Shown piece by piece: positions 43,036 through 54,585 of a stretch of 64,000 bases of DNA (position 1 is the stretch's first letter; each line of letters starts with the position of its first letter). Under the pieces are notes generated by a model, which searched no databases, was not told where the DNA came from, and saw nothing but the letters and a program-made list of their open reading frames with translations. Position numbers and translations under genes: made by a program. Origin of the DNA: Muscardinus avellanarius (taxonomy: Eukaryota; Chordata; Mammalia; Rodentia; Gliridae); the NCBI GenBank assembly GCA_963383645.1, contig OY726576.1, positions 17,183,131 to 17,247,130 of the forward strand. Reading direction: 5' to 3'.

Positions 43036-45212
43036 AGACATGCTTATGTGGTTTGGAACACAGCCTGCTTTCTGCCGCCCTTCAGCTTGTGTTTGGGGGT
43101 ATAGTTAGTGGACATATACACTGGAACCTGGCTTTCTCAGCTGAGCTGAGGCCGAGACGCTGGTCTACACTCCTTTGTTATCCTCTGCCAGGTTTAGAAT
43201 GGCACAGCAGAGACGGCTCGGTCTCAGACGCCCGAGTTAGACTAATGGGAAGTGTACGGGCAACTGTATCCCTGCAAAACTGACCACAGGATTCCACCAC
43301 AAACATAAGGAAACCAGAATTACTTTGACCTGTGAATCTTTCTCAAAGGAGCCTGCGTCCTTGCCAAGAGCCATTAGCAAGATGTAACAGAAAATCAGCC
43401 TCTCTATTCGCATCTGTGTACAGGTTCTGAAAGAGCCACGCTGGTCTTGCCGGCCTCTACCTGTACATCCTGGACAGCGGCCTCTTGGAAGCTGCCAGGC
43501 TGGGCCCTGCTACCTTTGTTTCGGGATTTGCTGTTCCCAGTCACCGGGGTGAAAAGCAGCCCCATGGCCTCTCTCCTCATCTTTGTGTTACCTAGGAGAT
43601 CAGAGGTGTTCATGCAGAGAGGTTTGATGGTCTGATCACATTTATTTGAATGACACAAGAAAATTTAAACAGGAATATCATCACATATAATGTTATTTGT
43701 ATTCAAAGAGTGGCTCAAAGATTGATGTAATCATTTTTAAATAATTACTTAAATATATTTTCTCTCTAGATCTGTATGAAGTGCCCTGAAATTGAATGGT
43801 TATGAGAAAATATCAAAGAAAGTAACAATACAAAATTCTTCCCCACCCCTTAAAGCCCACAGTCACTTTACCCAGTCCACTGCATGGACTTTAGTGAAAG
43901 AGCGTGCCGGGGATGTGCTGCCGGCCAACAGCTCCAAGGACATGGTAAACCAGCTCTGGGATGGCGGGGCGAATGGGGACGTATTTCTTTGACCCATCTT
44001 TTGCTCAAGTGGGCCTGAGACTTGTCCTAGTTTGTGACGATAGACATATGTATTTGCACCTGGTCTCGGTGAGGTGGTGAACAAGGTTATTTTGGCCCAG
44101 GCAATGACCAGAGGCCTGGTTCTGCCACTGCTTCCGTATCGTTTTGTCTCAAAGTAATTGCATCGATTACTTGAAGGATTTCTTTTAGTCTGTTTTCAAC
44201 TCCAGGCAACTCTGCAGTGGGCTATACCACATAAAAAGGCACAAACATAGCCAGTGACACAGACGCTGCGCCCTAAGAGGACCCAGAGACACTCTCTGGT
44301 GCCAGAATGATGTGAAATCTCCCACCGCCCCACTTCATGTCAGCTTCTCTTTTTTCCTCTGAACACAGATTGTAGTATTGTTATTTCCATCCCAACTGTG
44401 GAGAATGAGGCGGGCATCATTGTCCTTTTATTCCTTTAAAATTTTTCAATATTAGTACTTTGATGTGTTTTATGTAATGGCCACACTTGTTATAATTTTT
44501 CGTTTGTCTCTTTGCTACTTACCTTCATTTCCTTCTTGAAAAGCTTCACAGTTTTTTTTTTCCTGGATTTGAAAAGCACTTATTAAACACCTTCCTTGTA
44601 TTGCTGTGAATTTCAATTTGCTAACTTCACATGGGACATCAAAATCTGGCACTTATAAGAAGCATGTAAGAGACCCTCCAGATTCCAAAAGAAAGGAGAA
44701 CACAATTTTTCTCCCTTGGCCATAGCTGGCTTCCGAAGTCATTTTGCCTCTGAGCACACATTCTCACCTGTGAGCCTTGGGCATTGCCTGTCAGAAACAT
44801 CACGTCTGCGACAGGTGGATGCTTGGAATGGTCTGACCTGGAAATGTTGATAGCTGAGGGCTTTGGAATGCTCGGAAGCCCTTCCTGCAACCTCCTAGTC
44901 TACTGAATGTTCCTTCTTTCTAATCCTTGCTTTATGCATACAAGTTATCACGAAATCAGGTTACCCGCCAGGAGTCCCATTCATTCTTGCCGGCCTCTCT
45001 CAGCAACCTTTATTTTCCTTAGGCCCTTATTGACCACTGGGACCCGTACAGCTACTCCAGGCAGCTCTGGAGGACTTAATGTGGCTAAGGGCAAGTTTGG
45101 GGAATCTTTATGTAAAATTGGCTTCCTGTAAATTTCCCTGTAGCAGGTCACGGTGAAGAATATGATCTTGACTTTGACTTCCAATCCTGGCAGCGTAGAT
45201 GGGGGTGAAGTG
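43036..45212. other. Unannotated stretch
   Basis: About 2.2 kb without a confident repeat call. AT-rich at 43640-43790 and 44430-44600. Short frames only. Confidence 0.4.
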
Positions 45213-45217
45213 ACATT

Positions 45218-45717
45218 TGTGCTAGTCAGATTTTGTTGCTGTGAAAGAATGCCTGAGGAAATCAACTTAGAGGAGGAAAGATGTATTTGGTTCATGGTTT
45301 CTGCCCGCGGTCAGTTGGCCCCATCATTGTGAGCTTGTGATAAAACAGAACGTCATGGAGGGGAGGGTGTGGCAGCGCAAAGCTGCGTACCTATAGCAGC
45401 AAGGAAGTGGGGACAGTTGAAGAGAGAACGCGGGAGGGAGGGACAGGAAGGAACCAAGCACAAGGTTTACTTAGTCCCCAAGGACATGCCTCTAAGGACA
45501 CAGTTCCTTCAGACAGGGCCCACCTTCTATGGTTTCCACCACCGTCTAATAGTCCATTTGATAATGAACTAATCAATGAACAAATCCATTGTTGATATCA
45601 GAGACTTATGATCCAATCACTTTCCCCAAATTCCCACCTCTGTATATTGCTAAAGACTTGGAGATCAAGTCTTCACCATGTGAGTCTTTGGAGACATTTT
45701 ATGTCCAAACCAGAACA
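45218..45717 (-). mobile_element. MaLR-type (ERVL) solo LTR, complete
   Basis: Starts tgtgctagtcagattttgtt, then gaaagatgtatttggttcat, gaggggagggtgtggc, gcccaccttctatggtttcc, ctaatcaatgaacaaatcca, and ends gtccaaaccagaaca. A perfect 5-bp target duplication, acatt, lies at 45213-45217 and 45718-45722. About 500 bp, with no internal region. Confidence 0.9.
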
Positions 45718-45722
45718 ACATT

Positions 45723-46342
45723 CTCATAGGAACAATGGTAAACTGGGACAAAATAAAGAAGAAAAACAATTGGCTAAAAGCTCTGGGAAGTGAACAGGGA
45801 AAACAGAGACTGTAGATCATGTGAATCAGGAAGGAAAACGGGAAAGAACGAAGGAACTTGTGCTGGGAGGGCGGCTCACCAGTTCCTTCCCCCCTCCCTA
45901 GGAAACTTGCCAGGATGTTGCGTGCAGGGAATTGAACTCAAGAGGAAAGACGCCATCTTATTGAGTTGAAGCATCAGAGATTAAAGTGTGAGCTCAGAGA
46001 CACAGCTGACACTTGGGCAAGGTATCAAAAAGGGAGGAGCCATCGGGAGGAAGCCCTGAAATCCGCCTCTAAAGTCCCATCTCATCCTGACTGGCTCCTA
46101 AACTGTACGTGCTTTGGAAACCCTCTAAGGGCTGAGGGAAAGGCAACAGTTCAAAGGGCAGGTGGCTGGGGAGACAGTTTGGAGTTCAAGTTCTCCAAGT
46201 TAACAGGGTTTGGGGAAGTAACTCACGCTTTCCGTCAGAATCCTATAAGAGCTACATCCCAAGACTAAGGGCACAGTCAAGCAAAGTTGTTACAATAAAG
46301 CCCAAAACCACCACAAGAAGCAACCCAAAGTAATTCAATTTC
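45723..46342. other. Unannotated stretch
   Basis: No repeat or gene is recognised. Confidence 0.4.
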
Positions 46343-46530
46343 TGTGGGGTGGGGTATTGGGGGTGGAACCCAGGGGCTTTTCTACCTCCGGGCTATACTC
46401 CCAGACCTATTTTATTCTTGATTTGGAAACAGGGTCTCACTAAGTTGCCGAGAGCCTCACTCAGTAGCTGAGGCTGGCTCCGAACCTATGGGAGCCTCCT
46501 GTCTCAGCCTCCCAAGCGCTGGGAAGACAA
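46343..46530 (-). mobile_element. Composite B1-ID SINE, 5'-truncated
   Basis: tattgggggtggaacccagg, aagttgccgagagcctcact, gtagctgaggctggctccga. It stops at gggaagacaagc, lacking the usual gtgcgccaccacgcc end, so the 5' end of the element is missing. Confidence 0.9.
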
Positions 46531-46793
46531 GCTTACTTCAACTTCTTTGTAGAATAAAAATCAACACTCTTCATAGGAAGATAATAGAAGGCACATACTC
46601 CTCAATGCATTATCCATAAAGCCAAATATATAATCAAAAATTACTACGCACACATGAAATAGATTCCAAGTTCTCGTGCTTTGATGTTGCTTATTCCTGG
46701 GCCCAGTCTTGTTATGGCTGACTATATGACAGCACAATGACCTTTCCCTTGATATCAGTCCCTACTCTTCATCTACAGCCTAAGGCCTTTTTG

Positions 46794-47008
46794 TGTGTGT
46801 GTGGGGGGGGGGGTCTGGAGATGGAACCCAGTGACGTTCAACCTCCAAGCTACACCCCCTGCCCTAATTTTTATTCTTTATTTTGAAACAGGGTCTCACT
46901 GAGTTGCAAAGGGCCTCACTCAGTAGCTGAGGCTGTCCACAGACCGTGACCCTTCAGTCTCAGCCTCCCAAATGCTGGGATGACAAGCGTGCGCCGCCAC
47001 GCCCAGCT
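46794..47008 (-). mobile_element. Composite B1-ID SINE, middle-age type
   Basis: (TG)n and a run of eleven G, ggagatggaacccagtgacg, gagttgcaaagggcctcact and gcgccgccacgcccagct. Target duplication of 18 bp, cagcctaaggcctttttg (46776-46793) and cagcctaaagcctttttg (47009-47026), one mismatch. Confidence 0.95.
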
Positions 47009-47026
47009 CAGCCTAAAGCCTTTTTG

Positions 47027-48599
47027 GAGACCAAAAGCACATTGTCAAAGCAAATCCACTTAGTCTTTCCATTCAGAGCTATGGCCTGCCATCACCAGAG
47101 CCCACTGATGCTTCAAGAAAATGGAAAAAAAATAAATAAGGAAATCACTTTTGGGTGAATTAATTATGGTTTTCTCTTAGTATCTACTCACATTTGGTGA
47201 CAAATACTTTCTAAGATATGTATCCATGGCATTTGGAATCTAGACATTGGTTGCATAAATCTAGTTATCTAACAAAAAAGTCTTGAATTCAGATCTACCT
47301 TTAGAGAGTTCCAGGTATAATTGGTAGATTCTTGGATGTTTTTATCTAAAGCCACATGCAAATATCAGAATATATACAATATGTGGAAACATATAAAGGA
47401 AAATCACTTCCCGAAGGTAACATCTGTTTTTCCCCTTACAAAGGGGCCAGAGTTTGCCAAATTCTATATTGAGGAGTAAGCACAACTTGTACTTTGCCAA
47501 TTCAATTAGCCAATAGTTTGTCTTCCTGCAACTAGCTATGGGTTATCTCTGATATTTATCATCATAGACTAGGTTTTGAGGCAATATTTTATGGGTAGCG
47601 ATAACCTAATCCTTTAATGGATTTGATGTTTGGGGGAGATTGGACTGAAGCACCTTTAATCTTTTTTTTCTACATTTAAATGAATTAAATCCTAAAAGAG
47701 GCACACCTCAAAGGAAATGATGGTGGGAATCACTAGTACAAGGACCAGAAGGTGCCAATTCTTCTTGCAGCTTAGAACTTTGCCAGCAAAGCTTCAGTAA
47801 AGAAGAATAAGGATCATGCATGTCCCCACCCCATTCCCATAACCACGGCAGACATTGTTAATAGGTTGAGATGTTCTACTACAAAAATTCAGCTGAACAA
47901 TCCTTACCAGTCGACCGATGACCATGGGAGAGGAGGAGACCTATTTTCTAGCCCTGAAATTGACAATTGTAAAATATCATGGGGAAAAGAAAAGAGCAGG
48001 TCTTAAAAGAAAGCTGAGGGGAACCTTTGTGCTTCTCACTATATCTTTTTGTTATTACTTTCCCATCTGTAGATCAAAGGGATGCTAAAGGTTATTTTTA
48101 ACATTGAGATTTGGTGAGTTAACATTAAAAAATGTCACTGGTTTTGGAACCTTCGGCATGCATACTTTATCTTCTGTAAAATAAACTCTTAAAGAGTGAA
48201 AATATTCAATGTAGATTCCCGTAGGGAACTACTGCATCCTGAAATAACAGTTTTGGGCACATTTCCCCCAAGAATATTTTTTACGCAGCTTCATCTTTCC
48301 CAAAGTTTGCTGAGGGGAACAGGTGTGCTTTCTAGCCATGGTGGGTCCTCTTAAGGAATCATTAAGTGGGTTCTTGTGTCCATCAGCTTGTTGGGCTGAA
48401 TTTCTCTGGGTCAATGAGAAGATGCAAGAACGTGAAAGATGTCACACCCAAATCAGACCCTAAGATTATCCACTCAAGCATTCTGTCTTTGATGTTGGCA
48501 CCAAGGGACATTTTGAGGAATACAGGGTTACAAAAGGGGCCTAAAGTTCTGAACAACACCGGGATATTAGCCATAAATATTTTATTTTCTTTAATAAGA
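47027..48599. other. Unannotated AT-rich stretch
   Basis: About 1.6 kb of AT-rich, repeat-poor DNA with no open frame above 81 codons. Confidence 0.4.
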
Positions 48600-48870
48600 A
48601 TTCATTACTGACACAGCCTTGACAATCCCATGAGAGCCACAAATGTAAGCCGTAGGCTCTTAAATAGGCCTCCCGTCTGCTGCCATGTTTGTGGCTGAGA
48701 GCCCTGCATTATTCATGAGATCACTCTACTTTCTACAGTAGCTGCTGGCTCAGAGACAGGAGCAGCACTGATGTTGTGGGGGGTTTTATTATTGATAAAA
48801 AATATGTTTCTAGTTCGTCAAATTACATTTCAGTGTGCTGCCAGGCCAAACATCTACGTAACTAATGATC
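48600..48870. promoter_or_regulatory. Candidate conserved non-coding element
   Basis: Repeat-free block with ctgcattattcatgagatca (POU/homeodomain-like), ctgctgccatgtttgtggct and ttattattgataaaaaatat (HNF1/FOX-like AT words). It keeps balanced composition between AT-rich flanks. Inferred. Confidence 0.35.
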
Positions 48871-49595
48871 AGGTTTCTTCAGTTCCAAAGAATGTGTGTT
48901 CCTTTCCAGGAGAAAAGCTTGTGGAATGATTGTTTAAAATCTCCTGCCAATGTGGACTTGAGAAAAAGAACTCTAAAGTGGAAACGAGGGAGCTTCTCAT
49001 GGGTATTGGGTCAACTCCAGCACTGTATAAAAGAAGCAAAGGCAGTTTCCCAACCTGTATTCAGGAGAAAGGTGATCCCCCAGCGCCATCTAGGCTGCAG
49101 GGCGAATCATTCCTCTATTACATGCATGGAAATGGGTCCACTAAACATTGTCCAGTGAGACTGTTGTCATTGTTTGGGAGAAAATTCAACAGAAAGTGGA
49201 TGAGTTGCAAAATTCTTAGTTCCCTTGTTTAAATATGAGTTTGAGAAGTGAGACACCTAAACAGGGAAGGGAGATAGCTTATCAAAGGTGTGTGGTAAAA
49301 CCAGTCACCGCTGTGAGCAGCTATATCCTGCTGGGAACTCTTAATAGCGTAGAGCGTATCTCTGTTAACTCCAAGTGGAGAGGAAGCTGGGGTATTTGTA
49401 CAGCTACCTTCTCTCAGAATGTGATTGAAGGCTTCTCCTGGGAGAAAGAAAAATATTCTCCAACATATCCACCCTGCTGGCAGATACCTAATGAAAGTGG
49501 TATCTGTGGGCAGAGTGTCGATGTCTTAGAAAAAAAAAATACCTTGCCCATATTTCTCCCTGTCCAATATTTATTAAGTTAAGGTCAGGAAGAGC
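48871..49595. other. Unannotated stretch
   Basis: No repeat or gene is recognised. Frames of 97-115 codons overlap in different phases. Confidence 0.4.
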
Positions 49596-49704
49596 TAACG
49601 TTTGATAATTACTTACTCAGTTCTAGGTTGTGCATATTTCATAAACTTCTTCACAATTAATCTTCATACAACTACAAAAGCTGGTATTGTTTTGATCCTT
49701 CCAT

Positions 49705-50168
49705 TGCTGTGGTTTGGACTTAAAATGCCCCTAGGGAAGTTCATGCGCTCGCTCGGCTGTGCAACCAGGCTGGAGGAGGTAGATTCCTGGGGGCCTGGCC
49801 TTGGGGACTGACTGTGGCTGTCCTAGCCTCTGCTTCCTGGTCACCATGAAGTGGGAGTGGCTTTTTCTCCTCCACCCTGCCCTGAAGTGCTACCACCATG
49901 GTTTCAGTCTTGGAGCTGGCTAAGGGTGGACTGACCCTGAACACCTACATGAACCTCCCTGCATGGGGCCTCAAGTGACTTATCTGCAAATTGGGGGTGA
50001 TTTTTCATCACAATGAAGCAATTGAAAAGTATGTGTGTATGCAAATATATACATATATATGTGCATATGTATGTATATATTTGCATGCTTGATAAAGTTC
50101 ATTTTCTTTCTCTAAGTTGTACCTGTTAGATATTTTGGTCACAGCAACAAAAAAGCTGATCAAAAACA
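49705..50168 (+). mobile_element. MaLR-type LTR inserted in the MIR
   Basis: Starts tgctgtggtttggacttaaa and ends ttggtcacagcaacaaaaaa then gctgatcaaaaaca, the typical LTR termini (tg ... ca). 5-bp flanks tccat (49700-49704) and cccat (50169-50173) agree at four of five bases. Its 3' part holds a foreign block (49955-50097). Confidence 0.75.
49955..50097 (+). repeat. Copy A of a local 145-bp duplication
   Basis: ctccctgcatggggcctcaa, gtgacttatctgcaaattgg, an alternating tatgtgcatatg tract and atttgcatgcttgataaag. The same order is found at 50727-50873 with roughly 15 % differences. The left half is MIR-derived. Confidence 0.9.
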
Positions 50169-50170
50169 CC

Positions 50171-50279
50171 CATTTCTAATATTAAGAAACTAAGACTCAT
50201 TTTAATATCAAGAAACTAAGGCTCATTTTAATATCAAGAAACTAAACACCCAGTTTTAATATTAAGAAACTAAGACTCT
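50171..50279 (+). repeat. Four-copy tandem repeat of a MIR core piece
   Basis: Units of 26-28 bp (50171-50197, 50198-50223, 50224-50251, 50252-50279), each (c/a)(a/g)ttt(t/c)taatat(c/t)aagaaactaa. The unit corresponds to the MIR piece ccattttacagatgaggaaact. Confidence 0.95.
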
Positions 50280-50684
50280 AAGAGATGAAGGCATTTCCCC
50301 AAGGCCACGGACCTCATGAATAGAGGAGGAGGCATTCAGGTCCAGCTCTCCAGGTTTTTATCATACCCTGGTCGCACATGGGAACAAATCGACGAGCCCC
50401 ACATTTCTTGACAAATCTGATTACATATCTTTTTGATTGATGGCTCGACAGGTTCTCTGTTGGCTCCTCTTCTCTCCCGTGGCCTGCAGTTGGTCCTTCC
50501 TCAGAGAGAGACCATGCATGATCCAGCTCTGTGCATTCAGTCGCTGACTGGAATCCGAACCTTGCTTCTGGTTTTTGGGGGGAGAGACCTAGGTTCTTTA
50601 AATATCAAGAGGAAAAAAAAAACCAGTCATTTTTCTCTTTACAGTTCAGTGGAGTGAACATGTTAGAAGTCAGATCCCATCTGA

Positions 50685-50873
50685 TTTCAGCTGCTCTGCT
50701 AACATCTGTGTGGACTTAGGCTGTCACTCCCCTGCATGGAGCCTCAAATGACTTATCTGCAAATTGGGGGCGAGTTGCTTTTATCATGATGAAGCCATGG
50801 AAAAGTGTGTGTGTATGTAAATATATCTACATATATGTATACACATGTAGATATATTTGCATGCTTGATAAAG
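50685..50873 (+). repeat. MIR SINE with copy B of the local duplication
   Basis: gctctgctaacatctgtgtg, gacttaggctgtcactcccc, tgcatggagcctcaaatgac, ttatctgcaaattgggggcg is a plus-strand MIR. From 50727 on it matches copy A, including the following alternating tract and tgcatgcttgataaag. B has more MIR on its left, so it is probably the source. Confidence 0.8.
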
Positions 50874-51162
50874 GTTAGTTTTCTTCTTAAATTCAGGTTA
50901 TTGAAACCAATGAGATGATTTCACAGAGTTGAGTAGTCCCTTGCCCTCACCTTAACCTTATTCCACCCGATTATTAATTCTTCAATAATAAGAGCTACGC
51001 ACCCTTTATTTTTCCAGAACTAGGGCTGAGTATGGTATACAGCACATGGCCGGGGCTGACTAAATATGTACTTTTTTATCATTATATTTATTTGTAAAAT
51101 GAATTTTCAAAGTAATTAAGATGTGGTTCTTAGAACCAGACACAAATTCAGAAAAACTGATC

Positions 51163-51385
51163 TCAGTGGGGTGCAATGACACACACCTGTAATCTCTTCT
51201 CTTCAGGAGGCCGAGGCAAAAAGGCCACAAATTTGAGGCCTGCCTGCCTGGGCAACTTAGTGAGACCCAGTCTCGAGATAAACAACAAAAATAAAGTTAA
51301 AAATAAAAAGGGCTGAGAGTGTAGCTCAGTGAGCCCCTTATTTCAATCCCCATAACCTCCCCGCACACATACACACACAATCGTA
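51163..51385 (+). mobile_element. Composite B1-ID SINE, old type
   Basis: ctcagtggggtgcaatgaca, cacacctgtaatctcttctc, gggcaacttagtgagaccca, gggctgagagtgtagctcag and tttcaatccccataacctcc, ending in a CA-rich tail. Confidence 0.88.
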
Positions 51386-51534
51386 GGGCAGGCCATAGTT
51401 CTCAGGAGCTTTCTTTGCCTGACACTCCTCCTCTTGAACTACTATGACTGGCTTAACCTGCCTGAGTAGAAAAGTAAACTGGAATATCTCTACAATATTT
51501 TCAGAGACTAAACATTTAGAAAATTAAGTTATGC

Positions 51535-51845
51535 ATATGTAGGTTGAAGATCCTTAAAACAAAAATTCAAAATGCTTCCAAATCTGAAAAATTTTAAGTG
51601 CTCAAATGACACCAAAAGTCAAAAATTCTATGCCACAAAGCTATTTGACGCATAATATATTTTAAATATTGTATAAAATCACCCCCATGCTGTGTGTATA
51701 AGGAGCGTATGAAACGTACATGAATTTCGTGTTTAGACTCTGTTTCCAACTCTAAGATATCTCATTCTGCGTAGGCAAATATTGCCAAGTCTAAAATAAT
51801 TCAAAATCTGAAACATTTCTCGTTTCAAAGGACACTCCACCTGTA
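51535..51845. mobile_element. Tigger-type non-autonomous DNA transposon fossil
   Basis: taggttgaagatccttaaaa, catgctgtgtgtataaggag, tgaatttcgtgtttagactc, tctaagatatctcattctgc, attcaaaatctgaaacattt. Same family as 34185-34502, in the other orientation. Confidence 0.75.
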
Positions 51846-53784
51846 TGTACTCTCACACAGGTTATCTTGTGAGTAATTCTGTTCAGTTAATTTTGAAAAT
51901 GAACATTTCGCTAGGCACTGGGGAGACAGAGAAGAAGAAACACTGTAATCTTAACCTCACTGGCTCAACCTGGCGGAAAAAAATAGAAATGACCAAGATT
52001 TGCTGCAAGACAAGATTTTATGTGCAGAAGGCTGTAGGGATGGCAAGGACTGTGCTACCTAGGGCATTAGTCAGGACAGGCTAGGATATGCCACGTAACA
52101 AACCTCCCCCAACAAAATGCTGCTTCCTACTCACGCTGCATGTGTGAAATGTGTGTATCAGAGGGCTGGGCATTCTAAGGTGTCTCTCGTGGACCCAGGA
52201 TGATGGACAATTCCTCCGAAGTATCTTTTCAGCATACTTCCATATTCGTGTATCCCCATAAAGGATGCAGAGACGAGAAAAAGCAAGATCATGATGGGTT
52301 AGGTGCTTGCTTTCAAGGCCACATATGATATAGGTAGTCACATTTTACCAACTAAAGCAGCTTCACGGACCCAGCTAACCTTGAAGGGGTTCTCGACAGC
52401 ACTCCTTGCAAATCTCTGGAACAAAGAAAAATGGGATATTTGTGAACAACCCTAATGGGTACTGGAGCTGGGATCCAGTTGTTGAAGTTCTGCTGAACTC
52501 TTCCTCCCAGCATCGTTTCTCAGCTAAAAATCCCGTCTGATGTTTACATATAGGGCCACCTCCGGAGAGAAAGGCCGTCCGTGTTGATTCACACTTGTAT
52601 TCACTCGGGGTTCGCTTCACCTTCCTGGATCCTCCTGGCAACAGAGGGAGAATTGACAGGGTTCCTGTCCTCAGAAGCTCACAGAGTCCCCGAAACTAAT
52701 GGATGAGCAAATGACTACAATGTGGTTGGAAGATTATTCCATGGGCGCTCGCGTGGTATCGGAGCCACGAAAAGAGAATCAGGGAAGGCTTTGTGGGAGG
52801 CCAAGTAAATACCGTACCTGACCTGGTTCAGAATGTTCCAGACAGGGAAAGTGGACTTGGCAGGTTTTACTGGGGCGGGGTGGGAGGAGCCCTAGGGCAG
52901 ATGAAAGTGTCAGGAACAATAGTGTGAGGTCACCACCACCGCAGGGAGGAGCGGGTAGCACTTGGGCCCTCACTTTGGGGGCAATCTCAGGAGACCAGTG
53001 GGTCGAGTTGCACTAGGTGGTTTTTCTTGAGAAAGTTGCTGAATAGGAGCCTGGTGTTCTGAAGATGGAAACATCCGGATTTCTCTGGCTCAGGCACATT
53101 GGCGGATCTGGCTTCATTAGGGGATGTGTTTGTGTCCATCCTGGGACGCCCCTTGGTCAAGGTGCAAAGAGCGTGTGAATGACATGGCATGAATGTCCCT
53201 GCTGCGTTTCTCCTTCCCCAACCCCAAGCTTCTCTGCAAACCTGCATTGAGACTCATCAAACTCAGGTTTCCCTAATGCAGCTGGGAGACAGAAGCAGGG
53301 ATGTTGATTGCTGTTGCCTTGGAAAAGGGGACCTACTCTATTCAGGGCTCTGTGGTTACCATGGGAACAGCACTGATGTTGTTGCTGGTCCCCAGGGCTG
53401 ACAGAACATACTGGGGAAAGAAAACTGGGGAGAAGAGAGAGGAACAGAAAGGCTTTGTAGGCTCAGAAGGTGTTTGAGGGCACTCTGAGCTGAGCGAGGC
53501 TGCTGTATTTCCCTGCTAGTAACTATTTCCAGCATACCACAGGGGTCACGTAGTCCTAACAGCCTGGTAATTGGAGTGCATGCATTCACACAGCTCCCTG
53601 TGTGTGAAGAGGTGGCCAGACACCAGCTGCTGGCAGTAGGCACCAAGGCAAGTAGGTGGGAACTGCGCCAGGTGGATTTCAACCCAAGGCCAGAGCAGAA
53701 TGTGCCTCTGCCCCCAGGCCAGAACATCAGCTCCTTATTGTCATGACTATGTATGTATGAGTAGCTATCCCCAAGGAGCATGGC
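51846..53784. other. Unannotated stretch
   Basis: About 1.9 kb without a recognised repeat. Short conflicting frames only. Confidence 0.4.
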
Positions 53785-53920
53785 AGTAGGTATTTCACAT
53801 ATACTGTCTGTACTCTTTATGGCAACCCTACAAAGGTGGCCTCGGCAGACCCATCTACAGATGAGGAAATGGGGCTCTGCATTATAGAGAGGAATCTGAA
53901 CCTGGGTCTGATGCCCCATT
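53785..53920 (-). repeat. MIR SINE fragment, reversed
   Basis: tatggcaaccctacaaaggt, cccatctacagatgaggaaa, tggggctctgcattatagag, gaatctgaacctgggtctga follow the reversed MIR. A 187-codon minus frame (53356-53919) crosses it and is therefore not credible. Confidence 0.8.
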
Positions 53921-54484
53921 GTGGGAACTTAGGCAGATATACAAGCAGTTGCCCAAGGAAAATGTCAAGTTCCCAAAGACAGGGAGCACCCAGCCTCAAG
54001 AAGTGCCCTCAGTTCCTTTGGGTTTGGCATGAGGAAGCACACCCAAGCAGGGTGATATAACACCAGCCATCAGCGCTGTGGGAGGCACTTAGAGGCCCCA
54101 CGCTGTCCAACCTCTTGTTTCATAGATGCAAGAACCCAGGCCAAGAAGCACTGGCAGAGCCTGCCACCCCGTTTCCATGCACACCCCAGAGAGCTGCAGC
54201 TGTTCTGAAACACACGTGCAAGGCACCGAGTGTGTCATCCACACAGAGAGTTTGCCTGGTCTGCGGATGGAGCTCCGCTGCCCCTGGCAGCCTTTCCCTG
54301 AGCCACTAGGCCAGCTGGATGGACATGCTCCATTCCTGCACCACGTCCAGGGGCTGTGCTCCTGAGAGTTCTTGGTTCCACTGACATCGTCAAGGAATCT
54401 GATATGTGCTTAGCATACCAGGTGCTCGGAGCAGAGGGAGCGATTAAGAGGAAACTCAGAAGCCATTAATCAGAAGAGCAAGAG
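53921..54484. other. Unannotated stretch
   Basis: No repeat or gene is called. Part of 54085-54150 (ttgtttcatagatgcaagaa) may be MIR-like. Confidence 0.4.
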
Positions 54485-54585
54485 GCAAAGCGAGGCTCAG
54501 AGAGATGTAGGGACATGTCACCAAAGGCTGGAAGATGGGAGTACCGGGGTTGAGAGCCCCAGGTCCATATTCCCAATTGAGGCTG
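54485..54585 (-). repeat. MIR SINE fragment, reversed
   Basis: gcaaagcgaggctcagagag, atgtagggacatgtcaccaa and gagtaccggggttgagagcc match the middle of a reversed MIR. Confidence 0.7.

Larger units (their letters stand above)
49596..50365 (-). repeat. MIR SINE (reversed), interrupted by an LTR
   Basis: First part: agctaacgtttgataattac, tcagttctaggttgtgcata, gctggtattgttttgatcct (to 49704). Second part after the LTR: cccatttctaatattaagaa, then ctaagagatgaaggcatttc and cattcaggtccagctctcca. Together they give a full reversed MIR, with its core amplified fourfold. Confidence 0.8.

Noticed and set aside
53356..53919. 187-codon minus frame
   Set aside because: It runs through a MIR fragment and has no recognisable feature.
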